Source of the DNA: Perkinsus marinus ATCC 50983
Taxonomy: Eukaryota > Perkinsozoa > Perkinsida > Perkinsidae
DNA length: 64,000 nucleotides
Direction: 5' to 3'
Assembly: GCF_000006405.1 (NCBI RefSeq)
Contig: NW_003208496.1
Coordinates: forward strand, 9,231-73,230
The position numbers and the translations under genes were made by a program. A model generated the notes under the pieces. The model was not told where the DNA came from. It searched no databases and saw nothing but the letters and a program-made list of their open reading frames with translations. How positions within the stretch are numbered: position 1 is the stretch's first letter; every line of letters starts with the position of its first letter. This document shows, piece after piece, positions 35,746 to 47,100 of the stretch.

Positions 35746-36637
35746 TCAGCCGTTAGAACCGCTACGGGACCATAGCGAGAGTAGAGTTGAGCCGACCTCC
35801 ATCACTGTTGTCATCGAAGGGAGCTTATCCTCCCACCAACTCGACTGTGATATCTACAACTCAACGATTCTGCTATCAACCACCTCGCCAGCTTACTTGT
35901 CTCCGAATCCTTTCCCTAACAGCAGCATCAGTGAGAGTGTCTGTTAGAGGTATTGTCGCTGGGACCTCCAACTTGGCATTGAGGTCTGGGCTCTTATACC
36001 AGAATACAGTGTTGGGGGGATATACTACTACAGGGGGCATCTCCTGTGGTGTATCTGCTATGACGAACACAACTCAGCCAAAGACCCATCTAGCTTGGTG
36101 AAATAACGCTCCCTAAGGTTTGACAACAACGAGGAATATGATCCTAATGTGATGACATGTGAAAAATGTGACATGTGTCTTCCTAGCCATCCGTGAAAAA
36201 TTCTAAATGAGTTCCTCCCGAAACATTATAGGTTCCTGGATGGTTCCATGAGCCCAACGGAGGGTCTTTACCTCGGAGCAAGAGTTGAATTGTATGAGAT
36301 GCCTTCTGAATAAAGCCAGGCAAGACTCGCCGAAGACCATACCCCAACACCGAGCCAACTGCCAGCATCGAGGCTAGAGCTCCACCGCGGGCTAATCTAG
36401 AGCCCAACGATGGCTCGTCCGGCTTGCTCGGCCTGATTGAAATCAAGTAGCCATGACCAGAAGGGTATAACCCTACCCTATCCCCTCATCTCCATAGATC
36501 GCCCTCGAGGCCCGCAACCTCGGCGCTGCTCCCGTCGGAGTGGACAGCCGAGGTGCTAAGAAAAGGCTGCATGCCGAGTAGAGAACAAACGACGCCAACA
36601 CCACCACTAGGAATGGTCGGCGAGCTCTCCGGGCCAT
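35746..36637 (-). CDS. unknown protein with N-terminal signal and possible plastid-type transit leader
   Basis: ATG at 36637 gives MARRARRPFLVVVLASFVLY, a short basic start plus hydrophobic core, then an Arg/Ser/Pro-rich, acid-poor stretch (FLAPRLSTPTGAAPRLRASR). This looks like the bipartite leader used for relic plastids in alveolates; that reading is inference. A 44-nt intron ending ATCAG joins DEGIG to PSKPDEPSLGSRL. Next is a hydrophobic, Gly-rich helix (GALASMLAVGSVLGYGLR), and later exons have VVVYPPNTVFWYKSPDLNAK and LTDAAVRERIRRQ. A 43-nt intron leads to the final exon ISQSSWWEDKLPSMTTVM, which ends at a TGA (35746-35748). No family is recognised. The gene lies 124 bp upstream of the zinc-finger gene on the same strand. 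Confidence 0.5.
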
Positions 36638-36780
36638 AACTTTACTAGACTTCAACAACACACGAATGAGAGCATCTTTTCATGAGAGAGAACACCTTTG
36701 AATAGGAGGAAGAAGACGGGGAATATACGCATATCAGTCCCCGCCCCCGAGCCGTGACTGATAACGAAACACTACCAGAA

Positions 36781-37340
36781 CTACTTGAAAACCTCGTCCA
36801 TTTCACGTAGGGCATGCCTCATACCACACCTCAGCCTCGCTAGTGGTGATACGAACTCCGCGTCGATAGTAGCCGCCACCACAGCTAGGGTCGACAACCA
36901 CTCGTACAGGTTGGGTTGGGGGCTAGGAAGTATGAACGGATGGTAATCCCCTCTCAGGTGGCAACAGTATCTACTATCTGTTCTACCTTGTCTCACCCCT
37001 GCCTTCTATTATCCAGCTCAGACGGGAGGCTGAAAAAGTATCCAGTTAAACCCACACTTGATCTCATGTGGGCGTCACAAACGTTCGAAAAGACAGCGCT
37101 TCAATTCATCTCAACCCTAAAATCGATTCTAGCGCTTCCAGAATCAACTTCGACTCCGCCCAAGTTTACCGAACATCCCAATAGCAGTCTTTGACAGCGA
37201 GTAGCAGTACCTTCTACCGTCATCCAGCTTGCCTCCAGCAAGCCAAATAATATGACCTCTCTCACAGTCCATATGCCTACCATCAAGACCACATCGTAGT
37301 CCCTCTGACATGATCTGGTCGTGGTTGCCGCATCCCACTA
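36781..37340 (-). CDS. unknown gene, C-terminal exons
   Basis: The minus strand reads a good-looking terminal exon, LYEWLSTLAVVAATIDAEFV then RCGMRHALREMDEVFK and a stop at 36781. Upstream is an exon with GLRCGLDGRHMDCERGHIIW and GGKLDDGRRYC. The GGK-LDD-RRYC turn is reminiscent of the C-terminal domain of 5'-nucleotidases, but this is weak. The upstream part (37350-37900) is open on both strands and I could not decide which one codes. The 5' end is therefore not placed. Confidence 0.3.
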
Positions 37341-38299
37341 GCTACTACCATCGCTATTAGTGACGTTGAAGATGAGGAATTCTCCTTCTCTCAAGGGTTT
37401 CCGAAATGAGGGGTGATGCAGCGGTCTCTTGGGGAGTAAATGCTGACCAGCACTGGCCTATGATGACTCAGTTGCTCACATGCCGATAACTATCCCGACT
37501 AGACTAGCTCGTTGGGAATCTTTCGTCAGACTACCCGATCGGGACCTCCGACAATACCACCCACAATGACATATCACCTTCATTGGAAATCGACATCTGC
37601 GAAAAAACGTTTAGCATGTTCAGCGACCTCGCTGTCTTCTCTCCATCCGCTTGTGCCACGACTATCTCTCGAGGCCTGTGGGATTACATCGTCTTTGACG
37701 ACCTTCTCTATACACACTGCTCCTCTTCGAGCCTACTCCTCCTCTACAAGTATTCGCTGCAATATGGGCATTTACTTCCACAGCACTACCCTGCGCCCCA
37801 TCCAGTTAGTGAGGGAGTCAACGTCCTCGACTGTTCCGTGCTCTCCTTCATAGAGATTAGCTTGTACTCGCTCAACAGTAGTAACGTCGGCCTCGAAAAG
37901 TAAATCTCCCAAAGAAAAAAAATCGCCCTCCAGATGGCAACACAGATCAGTCTTGACCAGTCAAAAGAGTTCCAGAAGGCGAAACGGTGAAATTTGGTGT
38001 TCGCAAACTTCTACCGTGTTTTTTGGGTGGAAACTAAATTATACACGTTTGACATGGTAGATTGTACGAGCCATAATTGAAATGTTTATCAACTCTGTCC
38101 AGCCAACAGAAAAAGGTATCGCGTTGAAGTTACGGAGTTCCGCCATGAGCCACGCGCTGAATATGCGCCGTTGCGTCATCCCGCTATGCATAATCGATCA
38201 CGCGATCGATTTTGCTCGGGTGTGGTCTTCTTTCCATTCTCCATACCTTTCAGTGGTTAAACTGATTGTAGAGCCGTTAGCTCGCAGTCCCCACAAAGC

Positions 38300-39558
38300 A
38301 TGGCACCCCGTGATCCCAAGAAGCTTGCTAAGAAGACCGCCTACCTCGACAGGGTGAAGAACCTCCTCGACACTTGCGAGAAGATCCTCATCGCCTCCGT
38401 TGACCATGTCGGATCCAACCAGTTGCAGCAGATCCGTATTGCTCTCCGTGGCAAGGCCATCATCGTCATGGGTAAGAACACTATGCTCCGTACCGCCCTC
38501 AGACAATACGAGGAGGAGCACGAGGCTGATCTCGGCCATCTCTTGAATGTCATCAAGGGTAACATCGGTCTTATCTTCTGCATGGCCCCTATTGACGAGA
38601 TTCGTGAGGTCATCTCCCAGCACAAGGTTCCCGCTATGGCTAAGGCTGGTATGGTTGCTCAGTGCAATGTCGACATCCCCACTGGTCCCACCTCTTTGGA
38701 CCCCTCTCAGACCAACTTCTTCCAGGCTTTGAACATCGCCACTAAGATTGTCAAGGGTTCCATTGAGATCTCCAACGATGTCGCTCTTGTCACCAAGGGG
38801 CAGAAGGTTACTGCTTCTCAGCAGGCCCTTCTCATGAAGTTGAACATCCGTCCCTTCGAGTACGGTGTCGAACTTGAGAGTATCTACGACAACGGTGAGG
38901 TCTATGATGCCGCTGCCCTGGATATCAGCGATGATGATCTTGTTGAGAAGTTCATGCACGGTGTTACCTACTTTGCCGCCTTCTCTCGTGAAGCCGGCAT
39001 CCCCAACGAGGCCACTCTGCCTTATGCTATCAACAACGCCTTCAGGAACGTCGCCGCTTTGTGTTCCGACGTCGACTTCACCTTCCCCGAAATCGAGCAG
39101 CTCAAGGTATTAGGGGCTTCCTATCGCTCGCTGGTCATTGGAGGGATTGCAGTGTGGCCTCTAACCATACTCGCAGTAACCGTCTATGCGAGCACCTTCA
39201 CGTGGTGTATAGTCGCTAACGGTTCTCTCCTACACAGTATGCGTTGGTTGAGTGCCTTGGCCCTCCTAATGCTGTGCCGGTATATTCCTAGTCGTTCAGT
39301 AGCTGCTATGTGGCCATTAGCTGAAAGAAAAACCATACCGGCAACAAACTGATCGTTCTGATGCCGTTAGCTCTATTCGCTGAATGATATTATGTTTTCG
39401 CCTCTCAGGAATTCCTCAAGGATCCTTCCAAGTTCGCTTCCGCTGCCCCCGCCGCTGGTGCTACTGCTGCTGGTGAGGTCAAGGCTGAGGCCGCTGCTGC
39501 TCCTGCTGAGGAGGAAGAAGAGGAGGATGTGGAAATGGATTTCGATCTCTTCGACTAA
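38300..39558 (+). CDS. RPLP0: 60S acidic ribosomal protein P0
   Basis: P0 anchors the P1/P2 stalk of the large ribosomal subunit and helps recruit elongation factors. Exon 1 (38300-39106) codes MAPRDPKKLAKKTAYLDRVK, GSNQLQQIRIALRGKA, GKNTMLRTALR, GNIGLIFC, GPTSLDPSQTNFFQAL, SIEISNDVALV, IRPFEYGVELESIYDNGEVY and FPEIEQLK. A 302-nt intron (39107-39408), about six times the local norm, precedes exon 2: EFLKDPSKFAS, an Ala-rich hinge and the acidic stalk tail EDVEMDFDLFD shared with P1/P2. The stop is TAA at 39556-39558. Codon use is strongly biased to C/G-ending codons (AAG, CTC, GCC, ATC), unlike the neighbours, as expected for a highly expressed gene. A CGCAG 13 nt before the ATG could be a trans-splice acceptor. 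Confidence 0.97.
39181..39345 (+). repeat. 165-bp repeat module inside the P0 intron
   Basis: This intronic segment runs from CGTCTATGCGAGCA to CATACCGGCAAC. It aligns over equal length with 39868-40032 and 40277-40441 downstream of the gene, at roughly three-quarters identity by eye. Shared landmarks are TGGTGTATAGTCGC, TATATTCCTAG (or TATATTCC) and GTGGCCATTAGCTG. Confidence 0.75.
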
Positions 39559-39825
39559 GGCGAGCTCTAATGATGACCCGTTGATACTCCCACCTGCCAG
39601 ATGGGTATTCTGTGGTTGCCAAAAGGCTGCTTTATGCACCTGCGAGGATAACACACTCTGTTGTGTTTGCTAGTGATGGTTGCTATGCACACTCTCCCTC
39701 GACTGTTCTCCATCGATAGTGTTGTCGACCTGTTCGTGTGCACATAGCTCTTGTTGCGTGTTCGCGCTTGTGCCTCATCTTGTGAGATGCCGGTGATTTT
39801 GACGCACTACAAGTTTATGTTTTCT

Positions 39826-40640
39826 GTGGATGAGTACATGAGTAGCCTCTAACTACTCATGTTAAATCGTCTATGCGAGCATCCTCATGTGGTGTATAGT
39901 CGCCAGCGATTTCATCCAATACAGATTGGGTTAGTTGAGTGCTTCTGCGCTCCTAATCCTGTGCCGATATATTCCTAGACTTGCAGTAGCTACTACGTGG
40001 CCATTAGCTGTGAGACAAACCATACCGGCAACATTTCATTAATAGCTGTAATGATGACCCTATCTGCCGCCCCAGTCCGATTATCCGTGGGGATAACGCA
40101 GAAACAAGTGTTCCTCTCTCTGATACAGCAAATACTGTCTATTGCAATGATGATACAAACTACGTCCCAGCCAATCTGATTGTCAGTGGCGATATCGTAG
40201 AACTAGTGTTCCTCTCTCTGAAGCATAATAATTTGTGGATGAGTACATGAGTAGCCTCTAACTATTCATGTTAAATCGTCTATGCGAGCATCCTCATGTG
40301 GTGTATAGTCGCCAACGATTTCATCCAATACAGATTGGGTTAGTTGAGTGCTTCTGCGCTCCTAATTCTGTACCGGTATATTCCTAGACTTACAGTAGCT
40401 ACTACGTGGCCATTAGCTGTGAGACAAACCATACCGGCAACATTTCATTAACAGCTGTAATGATGACCCTATCTGCCGCCCCAGTCCGATTATCCGTGGG
40501 GATAAAGCAGAAACAAGTGTTCCTCTCTCTGATACAGCGAATACTGTTCATTGCAATGATGATACAAACTACGTCCCAGCCAATCTGAATGTCAGTGGCG
40601 ATATCGTAGAACTAGTGTTCCTCTCTCTGATGCATCATGA
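39826..40640 (+). repeat. direct tandem repeat, two copies with a 409-bp period
   Basis: Two adjacent copies lie at about 39826-40229 and 40235-40640. They begin TGTGGATGAGTACATGAG and end CTAGTGTTCCTCTCTCTGA. They are nearly identical, with few substitutions and no indel (the offset is 409 bp throughout). Each contains the 165-bp module also found in the P0 intron. The short open frames at 39997 and 40406 are a by-product of the repeat and are not genes. Confidence 0.9.
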
Positions 40641-40665
40641 AGGAGTATTACAACACTGTCTTCTA

Positions 40666-40783
40666 ACCTCATTTGTACTGAAGAGTGTTACAGCACAGTC
40701 GTCTGAGAATATATTGGCTCCATTATTTATATATATTTGAGATTGGACGACTATGCTGTAACACTCTTCAATAGAAGTGAGGT
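40666..40783. repeat. foldback (inverted repeat) element, MITE-like
   Basis: Imperfect inverted arms of about 37 nt run from ACCTCATTTGTACTGAAGAG at 40666 to the matching end at 40783. The best core is TGAAGAGTGTTACAG / CTGTAACACTCTTCA. The loop of about 40 nt is AT-rich. Size and structure fit a non-autonomous foldback element or a strong cruciform/hairpin; no coding potential is seen. Confidence 0.75.
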
Positions 40784-41168
40784 GAATAAGTTCTCGTCGC
40801 GGTTACTTAAATGTCAGCAAAATCACGTATGAAGTATAGAGAAAATTCGCAACGTGAAAGTCTCTGATTATATCCATCAAGTTGAGCATACAGAATCAGG
40901 TGTGACAACATACTTGAGTAACACAACATACTTCCCAATACTAACAACAAATATAATAATGGACGCATGACAATGACAGAATAATCTCACTAGGGATCTC
41001 TGGTAGAATACCTGAAGATCCACCAATTAGGTGCTACCACCTCTTACTTGAGGCCTCACGAATTGATATTTAATTATGGTCCTTGAACAGAATCGACTTC
41101 CCTGAGATGCACCAAGTTATAGTCTCCATGTAAGGAACACTCAAAAGAGGTATCGATCGCGAGAAATC

Positions 41169-44100
41169 TCACCGTGATGGGTCTCCAGCGAGGTTATCCT
41201 CAGCGCCCTCAGCATTGGAAACTTCAGCCTCTTCGCTCTCACCTGCAGTTTCGCCAAGGACTTCGGCTGAGGGCTGCTCTACAACACTATCGGACCTGAA
41301 AAGTCATATCTAAACCAAGCCCGAGGAATATGCACAGATAGACATGGGCAGCAATTCTCACTCGGGCAATCCCGATCCTCTGCCTTTCCCCTGCTTGTCT
41401 TCATTCAACGAATCAGGGCTGAGCATATCCAGACTAGACATAACCACCTAGTCCAATTATAGCGCACCTATTGACCTCCGCGGCATCCTCGTTGTTCGCC
41501 TCCGGACTCGCTGGGACGGGTCCCTCAACCTTAGCTTCATCAGCTAACTCACCATCAACAAGTTGACTGAGCAAAGCCGCTACCATACAGCGTTATCCTC
41601 TCTAGAAGCGGATCTCACCTCTCAGTCTGGGGCGGAGGACCAGTCTTGACATCATCCTTTCCTGGCGGGGGGCCCTCGGTTGCCTCCTCCACTTTCGGTG
41701 TATTAGCGACTGCTGGGCTGGTCGGCTCGGCTATAGACGTCTCGGAATGGTCATTGCCTCCTTCACTTTTCTCCATGGGAATGCTCATGGGCACGGCTCC
41801 CGAGCGTACCACTACTCCTTGGAGCTCCGCCACATCCTTCCTGCAACGACTACTCTCAGCAACAACCCTCCAATACCCCAGGCGGCACCTCATCTGGTCC
41901 GGTGTCTGCTGTGGCAATGAGCCCGCACTGAAATGATGCAGTCTGGATCTCAAGGCAGCGAGGTCCTTGAAATCGCGCTGGTAGAGGGCATGCACCCCTA
42001 CATCCAGCAGAACATCAGGATGCTCATCCATGAGCTGAATAGAACTCCATACTTCAGAGCAATACCAAGTCTAGCGTCTACCTGCAAGGCCGAGGGCCAC
42101 TCCTTGATAGCAGCCTGACCGTATGGTGTGACGCAGGCCGAAGCCAGGACTGCCCGTCCGAGGCCTCCAACGTCCACCTCCTGGGAGCCCGCCCCAGCCA
42201 CTCTACGAAAGAGCAACTTCGCACTACTAACATCAGGCAGGAGCTTGAGGAAGCCAGTGAGGCACTTGGTAAAGGCTGGTAGCCGAAGCCCAGCACATGC
42301 GTCCACATCACCAGATTGTGTTTGCAGGAAATGCCTACGAGTGACTTCACCAAGTGTGTGCCTCCAGTGCCAACGACTACTTATGTATCGTCTGAGTAGC
42401 CCGATTCAGCCAGGTCTCTCCGAGGACTCTCTGTGCTCCGTCGTGACTAAGCAGAAATTTGTCGGCCTCTTCCGGTGGCGTCTTCGTAGGTGCAGCCAAG
42501 CCCCCAGCAAGGCTCAGTACACTCCCCGCCCTACGACAGACGGACCATTCTCCCGAGTCCACCACCGATCGGCTCACCGATGCTTTCCAGAATGTCCCTT
42601 TGTTTTGCCGCTACCATGAAGCCGTTGGCCCCCCGAGGACGAGTCAAGACTAGCATCGGAGGAAGCAGAGGCCATGTTGTACAGCAACTCCGTATGCACC
42701 TGACGCCCTCCCCCCTAAACTGGGCGAGTAAGCTCAGTCATACCGGTTGTCTGGACTCTGCTGTTTGCTGCTGCTGTTTCCGGGAAGCAGTCCTTCCTTC
42801 TCGGTTCCACGACTTGTCCGCAACATATATAGATTTACCATCAGGCGACAAGGCAAAGCCAGGAGGGATCATGGGCTCGTCTACAGGAGCAAGGCCAGCT
42901 TTCCAAATAAACAAACCTGACCCCCTACCCGGCAGCTCTCTACTGCTCGGATCAAACGACTCAATAGCCGATCGTACATAACGGCGGACCAGTTTGCGGA
43001 CTGTACCACATCGTACTCCGTCAAAGTCCAGGAGGGGCCTACCGCCGCAGCCCACTCGTCTGAGCTCATGCTCATCTTGTCGCTCGCCCCTCTAGCCCCC
43101 CCAGGCAGGGTCGCCAGATTCATAAGGTGCTGCAGCATACTCTGCAACTGCCGTGCTTCCGGATGCTCCGGCAAAGGAACGAGGACACCCTGAAAGAGTA
43201 TTGAGACGCTCAGGAGAGGCGGCCTTCGGGTACCCATTGTGACCATGGTCTGCACTCCAGCGGATCCACGCCATAGAAGGCGCATTGGGCGATGAGCTCT
43301 ATGGCTTGAGGCAGCCGTATTGGGTGCTCCATACTCGATATGAACTCCTCTGAGGAGGCACATGATAGTGACAGTACGTGAAGGAAGCCCACCAGCCACA
43401 GCTCGAGGCGTTATATGAGGTATGATCTTCGCATCACGCAAGAACGTGAGGAGGTTCAGGAGCGCTATTGCTGGCGATGTGTCCTGAGAGTACACGGTAA
43501 CCGCGACACCGGAAGGTCAGCCCACCTGGTGCCCTCGAGAGGAGCTATGACGGGGATGCTTGAGAGACGATGCTCGGCTGACACTCTGATGGCAATACCT
43601 ACCAGGATGAGGCCATCACTACTTCGTCTACACTACTACGACCTACTGCAGATACATAACTTCCATTGGCTTGGCGAATGCCTTCACTAAATTGGAGCAC
43701 TCCTCAGCCGCAGCTCCTTCCAAAACCAGTACAGCCCCCTTGTGCCGCGCGCTCTTCAAGGCACCATCATCTGAGGAACTCATCGCACGGTGACTCAACA
43801 TTAACCAACAGCACCTTCCGTAAGAGACTTGGTAGCTCTGCTGGCCTCTTTCGTGGGAGGATCCCCCACTACACAAGGGCTCCTGAAGTAGTGGCATAAG
43901 TCATCATCAACAGAAACAATATTGGAGGAATATATGTTCATTCGTCAGCTAAGCTCAGGAGGAGTTTCCTTACTTATTACAGAAATTAACGCACGAATAT
44001 GGGTAGAAGTGTACAGAAATCAATAAGAAATTCTTAAATTTTCCTCAGAATTTCCATATTGTCACTGACACATGTAGTTAACAATGTGCTAATTTTTCCA

Positions 44101-47100
44101 CACTAAACGGGAAGGGAATAGAATACCTCGTTGGCACCGACTTGCTGCTGCCGCTGCTCTCCTGCTTCCGCGGGGCCGCCGCACGGGCTGATGCACTAAC
44201 GGGCAGGGCCAACTTAGAGACAGGGGATGCCCTGGCGAGGACAAGCTAAATTCACTGGAAATGGGCGCGTTCTTCCCCTACTCGGTGCCTCTCTGAAGTT
44301 GACCACCTACCGCAGCCACCTTGTCCACCTTAGCCTCCAGATCCCGTATCGCTGACTCCAACGAATCTACACATGACGCAGGACTGATGCCAACGGTAGA
44401 CTCTACCATCCCTACCTTCCCTCTCCTTATGCTTCTCAGCCATGACGCCGATCTGCATCTCCAACTCTCTTATACGGGCAGTAGCCTTAGAGCGAAAACT
44501 ATCCAGCGGCCCCCCAACGCCCAGGCAGGGTCCTGGCAGGGCAGCCTGCTCGAGATCAGAGGCCTCCGTCTGAGGGTCAGGGGTGTCCTCCTGGAGATCC
44601 TCCAACTCCGGGAAGGCTCTAGAGGCCCGTAGCAGGTTAGGATGGAGGGCGGCGTAGGTAGAGCGATACGCAGCGCACAAGTCGGTGATAAGGCCAAGGA
44701 CGACGGAGCGGAGGTGGCTGTCCTCTCCTCGCGAGCCAGCACTAGCCATAGTAGACACAATAGAGACCACCGCGTCAGCCGATCCTGGCCCTTGCAGTAA
44801 GGAGGGCAGTATCTAAGAACCACCTCATGCACCAGTGTTCGAGTATATGTCCGCTCCCCTCAGTTGAGCTCAGAAGTAACCTCACTCACTATAGAAGTTT
44901 ACATACGATTTCTGGTGTACAGAAACCAACAATAATTCCCTCAAAGTTCGAATATCGTTACCAACACATGTGCATATTTTCCCACAATGTCATGCACTGT
45001 TGCTGTAAGCCACGAGGCTCCTACCACGACAAAACCACTACTGGGCACTGACCTCTTTAAGACATCGCTCCGCTGCTGCCGATGCAAAGGCCGCACTGGT
45101 TGCATACCGTGTTGACAGTTTCTTAACGATCTTCCATTCAACACTGTCCACCTCTGGAGGGTCCGATACCATGTGTTTGCATGCTACCTTTAAAACCTGA
45201 ACAGGGCAAGATGCCCCATGCTTCTCAGCCGACTCGACCCACCTCTACTGCGGCTGCCTCCGTAAGTCGGGGGTGATGGACTATGGACAGCAACAGGTCC
45301 TTTTCACTCTCCTTTATTGGGATCATCTCGTCACCGCTGGTGTTCCTCTCAAGGAACAGCTTACAGATAGGCTCCGACAGGACACAGACTGGGAGGCACG
45401 GTAGCTTCTGGAGGGCCTCCGATATCAACGATGTTATGAAATCAGCGTAGTCTGGAAGAAGCTCTGGAGTGCCTAGTGACACTATGAGGGAGTACACCAG
45501 GGACCTCCACACAGCTGGTGCCATGGCCTCATCCTCTTGCCGACACACGTACTCCAGTATAGACACCAGCGTGCTGGCCGCAACGTACGGTAGGTGATCC
45601 CTCCCATCACCAGAGCCCTGTGAGGCCCTCTCTTGGAGTGCGAGCAGAACTTGTTCGGCTTGCTCTGTGTAATTAGCCTTAGCCGATATCAAACCAGATA
45701 CCCAGAGTTCGCCAAGGAGGGCAGCACACCCTGCACAACAACAGTGTCTCCTTCTGACCAGCTGATCTAGGAGGAAGTCCACTACAGGGGACAAGGCGTA
45801 GAAAGGCTCCCCATGCTGCGACAGGGAGGCCACCAGACTGTGGGCTACTGGGAGGAACTGTGAATGGGTACGGCCGAGATGGGAGGAGAACAATGTCACC
45901 AAGGAGGCCCCATCCCGGTGCCAGATTTGGAAAACGGCCGAGCTCAGGGAGCCCCTAGTCTCCTCATTATCACTGTTGCGTATACACGTCGTGATGCTCT
46001 CGATGTACCCTTCCCTAGCCAGAGTATTCACAAGGTAGTCTTCCCTTGGGCACCGAGATGCTGCCAAGTACAGCAGACCAGCAGCGGCAGCATTCACCTC
46101 ATTACCATACATATTAGTATCAAGAGCAGGAACTGCTACCCTGCACAAGGTAGATAACGACAGTTCCGTTATCCGATGTGGGAGTACAGCAGTAAACCAT
46201 TGTACAAGGGACGCTGATGTGAAGGGGTAGATCTCGCCACTACTGACCATCCTCATGATCGCTGCCTCGTCCAGCGAGCCAGGTTTTGCTAATTGTAACG
46301 TTGTCAGAGCCGTGGAGACTATAACGCCCAAGACTGGGTCCAACGGCGGTAGTGTAGACTCCTCCATATCAAGCTCTTTAAGAAAGGCCGACTCGTGGAG
46401 GCCAGAGGTAGTCTCCTCTTTTTTGATTGGAGACTGCTCTGTGGTGGTTAGAAAGGTGTGGCCTCCCAACGACTCTCCACTAGGAGACCCAGACGGGCTC
46501 TTCTGCGCACCACTAGCTTGGACCGTAGGAGAGTCCTTAGGGGTTATTCGCTTCCTAGCAGTAGTGGGACCGACGGGAGGCAGGGGCTGTGTTGTTGACT
46601 GCTCAGCAGTTGCCTTTGAACTCCCCACACTTGCTGTGCTGATTTCATTGACCGCATCCGGCGAGAGAGGCCGAGAAGTTACGCGGGCACGTGGCTGAAA
46701 TTATGATGATGAGTATAATCCGAATTCATCCCAAGTAGTAGTACTACCTTTTCTGTTCGAACTGGACTAGTTTCCCTACTCCTACGTCGCGATGCTGCAG
46801 CATACCTAGTAGTAGATCCAGTATGAAGAAATATGCACATGCATGTGTTGGTGACATTGTGGAAATATTGGAATTTCTCATTGGTTTCTATACACTTCTG
46901 TACGATTTCTCATGTGAACTCCTATAACTAGTGAGGAAACTCTCAAGCTCAGGTGAGAAAACGTACATATATTCCGCCAACACTTCCAACTACTCTATAC
47001 AGTGACCCTCGGTCATACCCCTCCCTCCTCCTCTCAATGCTTTTCCCTCTGTCCGTCCTTTTTGAATGCTGCTGTTGGTAAGCCCGTAGAATAGTGTAAA

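Noticed and set aside
37512-37903. A plus-strand frame with IDICEKTFSMFSDLAVFS
   Set aside because: The minus strand over the same bases also reads as protein (VVKDDVIPQASRDSRG); I could not decide between them, so neither was called as a gene.
38198-38959. A 253-codon minus-strand frame opposite P0
   Set aside because: It is the complement of the strongly biased P0 codons and has no family resemblance.
39997-40588. Two 60-codon open frames starting MAISCETNHTGNIS
   Set aside because: They are by-products of the 409-bp tandem repeat: identical frames exactly one period apart, with no splice or family support.
42128-42981. Long plus-strand open frames of 163 codons opposite the large minus-strand gene
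   Set aside because: They are antisense shadows: the minus strand shows consistent phase across GT-AG introns (for example ...SALQ to LMDEHPDVLLDVG), while the plus frames have Pro/Ser/Cys-rich, frame-shadow composition.
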